This document shows, in pieces, positions 33,060-33,192 of a DNA stretch of 33,192 nt. Positions within the stretch are counted from its first letter, which is position 1. The number at the start of each line of letters is the position of its first letter. Position numbers and translations under genes: made by a program. This stretch comes from CAVQGZ01 sp964356295 (GTDB taxonomy: Bacteria > Actinomycetota > Actinomycetes > Jiangellales > Jiangellaceae): positions 1 to 33,192 of the forward strand of contig CAYHHE010000025.1 in NCBI GenBank assembly GCA_964356295.1, written 5' to 3'. The notes beneath the pieces were generated by a model. That model ran no database searches. It was not told the DNA's origin and saw only the letters and a list, made by a program, of their open reading frames with translations.

Positions 33060-33130
33060 CTGGACCCGCCGCGCGGACTTCGCGCCTGTTCGCACGCGCC
33101 TCGCCACCGGTGCTCGCCCCGTCCCGACCA

Positions 33131-33192
33131 TGATCAAAGCGCCCTGGTGGTGGTTGACCCTTGATCAGAGCGCCTGCGTGGTGGTGGTCGTG
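33131..33192. repeat. Two ~31-nt direct repeats at the right edge
   Basis: TGATCAAAGCGCC (33131-33143) and TGATCAGAGCGCC (33162-33174) are followed by TGGTGGTGGT-like stretches; the units begin 31 nt apart. The second runs to the window edge, so more copies may follow. It looks like a dispersed intergenic element, distinct in sequence from the one at the left edge. Confidence 0.6.

Overview
The window is very GC-rich DNA from an actinomycete. Supporting content includes an F420/deazaflavin-type oxidoreductase, an LCP (LytR-CpsA-Psr) protein, a DUF3263 + LytR_C pair in the same order as Mycobacterium Rv0430-Rv0431 (virR), many GTG starts, several apparently leaderless genes, and small intergenic repeats at both ends. 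I would guess a soil actinobacterium near Geodermatophilaceae, but the family is not proven by anything I can see. No rRNA, tRNA, CRISPR array or transposase was found.

Layout. (i) 1-2280 holds ordinary small genes: a 65-aa acidic protein, a coiled-coil protein, a MerR/GyrI-like regulator that appears autoregulated and leaderless, and a one-helix membrane peptide. (ii) 2537-23560 is the outstanding region: six plus-strand genes in about 21 kb, each start touching or overlapping the previous stop. They encode 221, 3251, 653, 341, 1350 and 1188 aa. The 3251-aa protein carries a DUF6603-type region and the 1188-aa protein looks like a BNR/sortilin-type beta-propeller with a C-terminal beta domain. 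None of the six has a visible signal peptide, membrane anchor or catalytic motif, and I know of no described function for the set. It is the best candidate for an undescribed multi-protein system. (iii) 23591-25754, minus strand: acyl-CoA-binding protein, a PLP group II amino-acid decarboxylase interrupted by a 100-N assembly gap, and a DUF3592 membrane protein. (iv) 25886-26242 is a SpoIIAA/STAS-like protein. (v) 26261-28757, minus strand: a membrane protein, a PCuAC copper-chaperone lipoprotein with a Met-rich tail, and a Tat-exported DyP peroxidase, i.e. an extracytoplasmic copper/heme module. (vi) 28758-29089 is non-coding and carries two identical 52-bp nested-hairpin repeats. (vii) 29090-30498 holds a Rieske ferredoxin, a deazaflavin-dependent oxidoreductase and a conserved 145-aa protein. 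(viii) 30520-33040 is a cell-envelope block: an LCP ligase with LytR_C, then DUF3263 and a VirR-like LytR_C membrane protein, ending in a strong hairpin terminator and another pair of short repeats.

How the genes may work together. The six-gene unit reads as one polycistron with coupled translation, which would suit fixed-ratio assembly of a large cytoplasmic or non-classically exported complex (inference). The copper/DyP module resembles the ECuC/DtpA arrangement of Streptomyces. The LCP, DUF3263 and VirR-like genes fit cell-wall glycopolymer attachment and envelope integrity.
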